Shown one piece after another: positions 61,409 through 64,000 of a stretch of 64,000 nucleotides of DNA (its first letter is position 1; every line of letters starts with the position of its first letter). Source of the DNA: Fusibacter_D sp033549245 (GTDB taxonomy: Bacteria; Bacillota; Clostridia; Peptostreptococcales; Acidaminobacteraceae); NCBI GenBank assembly GCA_033549245.1, contig JAWSUW010000002.1, positions 3,805 to 67,804 of the forward strand, read 5' to 3'. The translations under genes were made by a program, and so were the position numbers. The notes beneath the pieces were generated by a model. That model searched no databases and was not told where the DNA came from. It saw only the letters and a program-made list of their open reading frames with translations.

Positions 61409-61887
61409 AAACAATAATTGTCTATAGCACCAAATATGATTTTACAAAGGAAAGAGTTCATGAAATAGCCGCATCGCTTGAAAGCGATGTTAAACTAGTC
61501 AATATCAACGAAGAAAAACCCCCTAATTTGGAGGCTTTTGATGCGGTGATCCTAGGTGGTTCAGTCTTTATGGGACAGATCAATAAAACACTCAAAGCCT
61601 TTTGTGTGGAGAACGAAGCCATTCTAAACTCAAAGAAACTAGGTCTCTTTTTAAGCTGCGGTCTACCTGACAATGTTGACACTCACTTTTCAAATGCCTA
61701 TCCACAGAGCCTATTGGACCATGCAACTACCAAAGTCAATCTGGGTGGAGAGTTAAGACTGAGTCAAATGAGTTTCGGTGATAAAATGATCACAAAAATG
61801 ATGATCAAGGCAACTGAAAAAGAAGGCGGTAAACTGCCAACCGCCAACACAAGCGCTATTAAAGAACTGGTAAATGGTTTCGCCTAA
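61405..61887 (+). CDS. Flavodoxin-domain protein (HemG/IssT type)
   Basis: 160 residues. The FMN loop is IVYSTKYDFTKERVHEIA, then VILGGSVFMGQINKTLKAFC and LGLFLSCGLPDNVDTHFSNA. The family (PF12724) includes menaquinone-dependent protoporphyrinogen oxidase, but stand-alone members act as electron carriers or NAD(P)H oxidoreductases. Its operon also held an FMN-binding protein gene, so a flavin redox role is likely. Confidence 0.82.
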   Translation: MKTIIVYSTKYDFTKERVHEIAASLESDVKLVNINEEKPPNLEAFDAVILGGSVFMGQINKTLKAFCVENEAILNSKKLGLFLSCGLPDNVDTHFSNAYPQSLLDHATTKVNLGGELRLSQMSFGDKMITKMMIKATEKEGGKLPTANTSAIKELVNGFA

Positions 61888-62055
61888 TCTGTAATCACAC
61901 AAATAGTCGATTTGATCACCTGAATTGATTTCAAGAAGCCCCTTTGGTAAATTAGGGGTTTCTTTTTCATTGTCAGCTTCCACTACTGGGGTTCCCAGTC
62001 TGTTTGCTAAATCTACAAGATCAACACGAGTTCCTCTTATGGATTCCAATACCAC
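61888..62055 (-). pseudogene. Remnant of an unidentified, perhaps secreted, protein
   Basis: On the minus strand from 62055 the frame reads MVLESIRGTRVDLVDLANRL, then GTPVVEADNEKETPNLPKGL and LEINSGDQIDYLCDY. It looks like real protein sequence (possibly the C-terminal beta domain of a clostripain-like secreted peptidase), but it then runs into the antisense of the flavodoxin gene. It has neither a natural end nor an upstream part. Low confidence in the family. Confidence 0.35.
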
Positions 62056-62096
62056 TTCCCCTTTTCAAAGTTGGTGACTCTCAGGATTATAAGCAC

Positions 62097-62122
62097 TAAA
62101 AAAGCCAGAATCAACTGGCTTT
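62097..62122 (-). terminator. Terminator of GNAT gene
   Basis: Minus strand: CAAAGCCAG-TTGATT-CTGGCTTTTTT. Confidence 0.8.
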
Positions 62123-62139
62123 GTTCATCATTTCGAATA

Positions 62140-62643
62140 TTAGTTAGTCTCCTTTATATAGTAGAGAAGTTTCTGCCCCGTCAAATCATCCAATAGATCT
62201 TCAGTTTTTTGAAAACCAAGCTTAACCAATACACTTTCAGATGAGGTATTCTCTGGCTCAATAGAAGCTCCCAACAAGTTAATACTTGTCCTGGTGGTTG
62301 CATAATTCACACATGCTCCAGCGGCTTCAGTGGCGTATCCATTCCCCCAGTGTGCTCTCTTGAAATGATACAAAAGCTCAGCATCGCATCCATTACCTCC
62401 TGGGTTGAACCCACAAACCCCAATCACTTCTCCACTTGCTTTAAGAATCACCACATATGGCGAGAATCCTATAGTATTTTGCATCTTTATGTAATATTGT
62501 AATGATTTCGTTTCTTGTTCTAAGGTCCCTGCATTTCCACAATACTTCATCACTTCCTGGTCTCCCCAGATAAGCATCATTTCATCTAGATCACCTAGTT
62601 CAAGCGTTCTAAAAATCAAACGTTTTGTCTCCATTACCTTCAT
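62140..62643 (-). CDS. GNAT acetyltransferase
   Basis: 167 residues: TKRLIFRTLELGDLDEMMLI, then VIGVCGFNPGGNGCDAELLY, HFKRAHWGNGYATEAAGACV and NTSSESVLVKLGFQKTEDL. This is the RimJ/RimL-like pattern with an acetyl-CoA loop WGNGYA. GGGGGAAAT precedes the ATG. It is separated from the phosphoesterase gene by only 18 bases. Confidence 0.85.
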   Translation of the reverse strand: MKVMETKRLIFRTLELGDLDEMMLIWGDQEVMKYCGNAGTLEQETKSLQYYIKMQNTIGFSPYVVILKASGEVIGVCGFNPGGNGCDAELLYHFKRAHWGNGYATEAAGACVNYATTRTSINLLGASIEPENTSSESVLVKLGFQKTEDLLDDLTGQKLLYYIKETN

Positions 62644-62661
62644 AATTGATTTCCCCCTGGA

Positions 62662-63492
62662 TCAATTGCTTTTTAGCGTTACACTGACCACTTCAGGTCT
62701 ATTGAAAATTCGAACAGGAATGATGCTGTTTCCAAGACCTCTACTGACTACCATTGTTGACTGTTCTTCCTTATAAGAACCACTGGAATACTTCGGAAAC
62801 AATCCCTGATCGGGCGCAATCAAGCCTCCTGCACGTGGGAACCTGAACTGTCCACCATGGGCATGCCCTGAGAAAATCAAATCGATGTTATGGTCGACAT
62901 AAAGATCAAAAAGCTCTGGCCTGTGCGAAAGTAAAATTTGGTATACGGACTCATCGGATAAATTACTTAAATGTTCCTTTAAACTAGAATATTTAGTCCC
63001 TTCAAAGTATGTGGACGTGAGAAAATCTGGGTCTGATAACCCGAGGAGTTCAATGACTTCCCCATTACTTTTTAGTTCGACTTTTATGTCATCAAGAATT
63101 ACCACTCCGGCAGATGTGAGCCTTTTTGAAATCTCAACGTATTCACCAGACCATGCCTCATGATTTCCAGAAACAAAGTAAACCGGAGCAATCCTCACAG
63201 CACCATCAATAAACAACATTGCATCATCGAGGTCATACTTCCTTCTGTCCACCAAGTCACCAGTGATTACAATAATGTCTGGAGATGCTTCTATGACACT
63301 TTTTAACAGAGAACTCTGATTGGTTCGAAATACCTTGTTGTGAAGATCTGAGATTTGAACAATAGTGAACTCATCAAACGCATCCGGAATTTGACTATTT
63401 GATATTTCAATTTGTGTTGTTGTGATGCTGTTGTTTTGCCATACAGAAAATACAATTAAAATGACCAAAACCAATATGATCTTTATTTTCAA
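62662..63492 (-). CDS. Membrane-anchored metallophosphoesterase (YkuE-like)
   Basis: 276 residues starting at a TTG with GGAGG six bases upstream. An N-terminal helix (IILVLVILIVFSVW) is followed by the calcineurin-like motifs: ISDLHNK, TGDLVDRR, VSGNHEAW, LLSHRPE and FSGHAHGGQ. These bind two metal ions. The YkuE-type members hydrolyse phosphodiesters of lipids such as UDP-diacylglucosamine or unknown envelope substrates. It shares the strand with the GNAT gene. Confidence 0.87.
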   Translation of the reverse strand: MKIKIILVLVILIVFSVWQNNSITTTQIEISNSQIPDAFDEFTIVQISDLHNKVFRTNQSSLLKSVIEASPDIIVITGDLVDRRKYDLDDAMLFIDGAVRIAPVYFVSGNHEAWSGEYVEISKRLTSAGVVILDDIKVELKSNGEVIELLGLSDPDFLTSTYFEGTKYSSLKEHLSNLSDESVYQILLSHRPELFDLYVDHNIDLIFSGHAHGGQFRFPRAGGLIAPDQGLFPKYSSGSYKEEQSTMVVSRGLGNSIIPVRIFNRPEVVSVTLKSN

Positions 63493-63627
63493 ATCACACC
63501 TCCACTATTAATTCATTATATCACGTTATGGTGTCAACTTTCATATTTGCGTCACTACATAATTATGATAAAATAAGATATAACATATAAAGACACTAAT
63601 CATCAAAGCTATGAATGAGAGGTATTT

Positions 63628-64000
63628 ATGATCGATACTAGCAAAATCAATTTCATTGTATATGTAGAGGACCAAAACAAGTCAAAGGATTTATATACCG
63701 CACTCTTTGATAGAGCTCCAGCGCTTGATGTAGATGGGATGACCGAAATCCAGCTCAACGATACCACATACATCGGTCTACTCCCTGGAAATGGTATAGT
63801 GGAGATATTGGAAGGCAACATTGACAACCCTAATCAGAACACAGCCTATCCCAGGTGTGAGATTTACCTTTATGTGGATTCACCTGAGGCATATTACGAG
63901 AGAGCACTAAAACTCGGTGCAAGGGGCATCAGCGAGGCAAAGCAAAGAAATTGGGGCGATTACACTTCTTATGTTTCTGATTTTGATGGCAACATCATCG
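63628..64000 (+). CDS. VOC (glyoxalase-like) protein, partial at right edge
   Basis: Starts at ATG 63628, five bases after GAGAGG, and runs off the window. MIDTSKINFIVYVEDQNKSK, then DLYTALFDRAPALDVDGMTE and YTSYVSDFDGNII are typical of the VOC superfamily (bleomycin-resistance, glyoxalase I). At least 124 residues are visible, about one VOC domain. Function unknown. Confidence 0.8.
   Translation, partial: MIDTSKINFIVYVEDQNKSKDLYTALFDRAPALDVDGMTEIQLNDTTYIGLLPGNGIVEILEGNIDNPNQNTAYPRCEIYLYVDSPEAYYERALKLGARGISEAKQRNWGDYTSYVSDFDGNII

Overview
The window looks like chromosomal DNA of a low-GC Gram-positive anaerobe of the Clostridia type. The signs are strong AGGAGG ribosome sites before most genes, AT-rich promoters, a T-box leader on the branched-chain amino acid operon, lipobox lipoproteins, an SLH-domain surface protein, and families common in Clostridia (CD3324-like, DUF1062, DUF4386, EFR1-type flavodoxin). 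A genus cannot be assigned. A 10-N assembly gap lies at 34243-34252, and several genes carry apparent single-base frameshifts, so some broken genes may be assembly errors. I saw no rRNA, tRNA or CRISPR array.

Layout. 1-3205: a DUF3795-GNAT fusion cut by the left edge, an AraC/GyrI-type regulator and a GltD-like flavin oxidoreductase. 3284-8982: a cell-surface cluster with a large exported protein, a membrane-tethered protein, and a PstS-like lipoprotein overlapping a DUF3298-like lipoprotein. 9074-11500: an IS91-like element with a tyrosine recombinase and a HUH transposase. 11529-14526: an accessory patch with a membrane protein, a GNAT remnant, a truncated flavodoxin, a CPBP protease gene flanked by two attC-like sites, and a HigBA-type toxin-antitoxin pair. 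14613-20735: HExxH protein, prenyltransferase-like protein, HAD phosphatase, lipoprotein, and a polyphosphate module (PPK2, DUF4256, Ppx/GppA). 21596-27746: T-box-controlled ilvN-ilvC-ilvD-ilvB-ilvA operon, reading on the minus strand into the polyphosphate genes. 27789-32592: VOC and SRPBCC proteins, a GDSL esterase and katG.

32666-35667: an ECF sigma operon with a membrane protein and a large TPR protein. 35729-43581: TetR with a 15-bp palindromic operator, DUF4386, GNATs, a frameshifted CopZ-like gene, a 5'-truncated DUF2254 gene, a lipoprotein, a hydrolase, a PNPOx-like protein and an Fpg/Nei homologue. 43578-50853: DUF3795, nucleotide-binding proteins, a DODA-type dioxygenase, a DHH phosphoesterase, two genes (CD3324-like, DUF1062) each preceded by a tiny leader ORF and hairpins, and a hemerythrin. 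50908-59899: SLH/VanY protein, YccF, AraC, a truncated ABC permease, ArsR-like and Crp/Fnr-like regulators, a YczE-like membrane protein, hydrolase and zinc-ribbon proteins. 59925-64000: a DUF1450-like Cys protein under a CsoR/CstR-like operator, a decayed FMN-binding gene with MarR and flavodoxin, a GNAT, a metallophosphoesterase and a partial VOC gene.

The strongest unexplained structures are: (1) two attC-like imperfect palindromes bounding the CPBP gene like an integron cassette; (2) two consecutive leader-peptide/hairpin modules at 49.2-49.8 kb that look like attenuators; (3) a 151-bp structured repeat in two copies 16 kb apart with a compensatory base pair; (4) matching TGTGA-N6-TCAYA sites, each centred near -41.5 of a predicted promoter, before the hemerythrin and YczE-like genes; and (5) two independent DUF3795-GNAT couplings, one fused and one overlapping.
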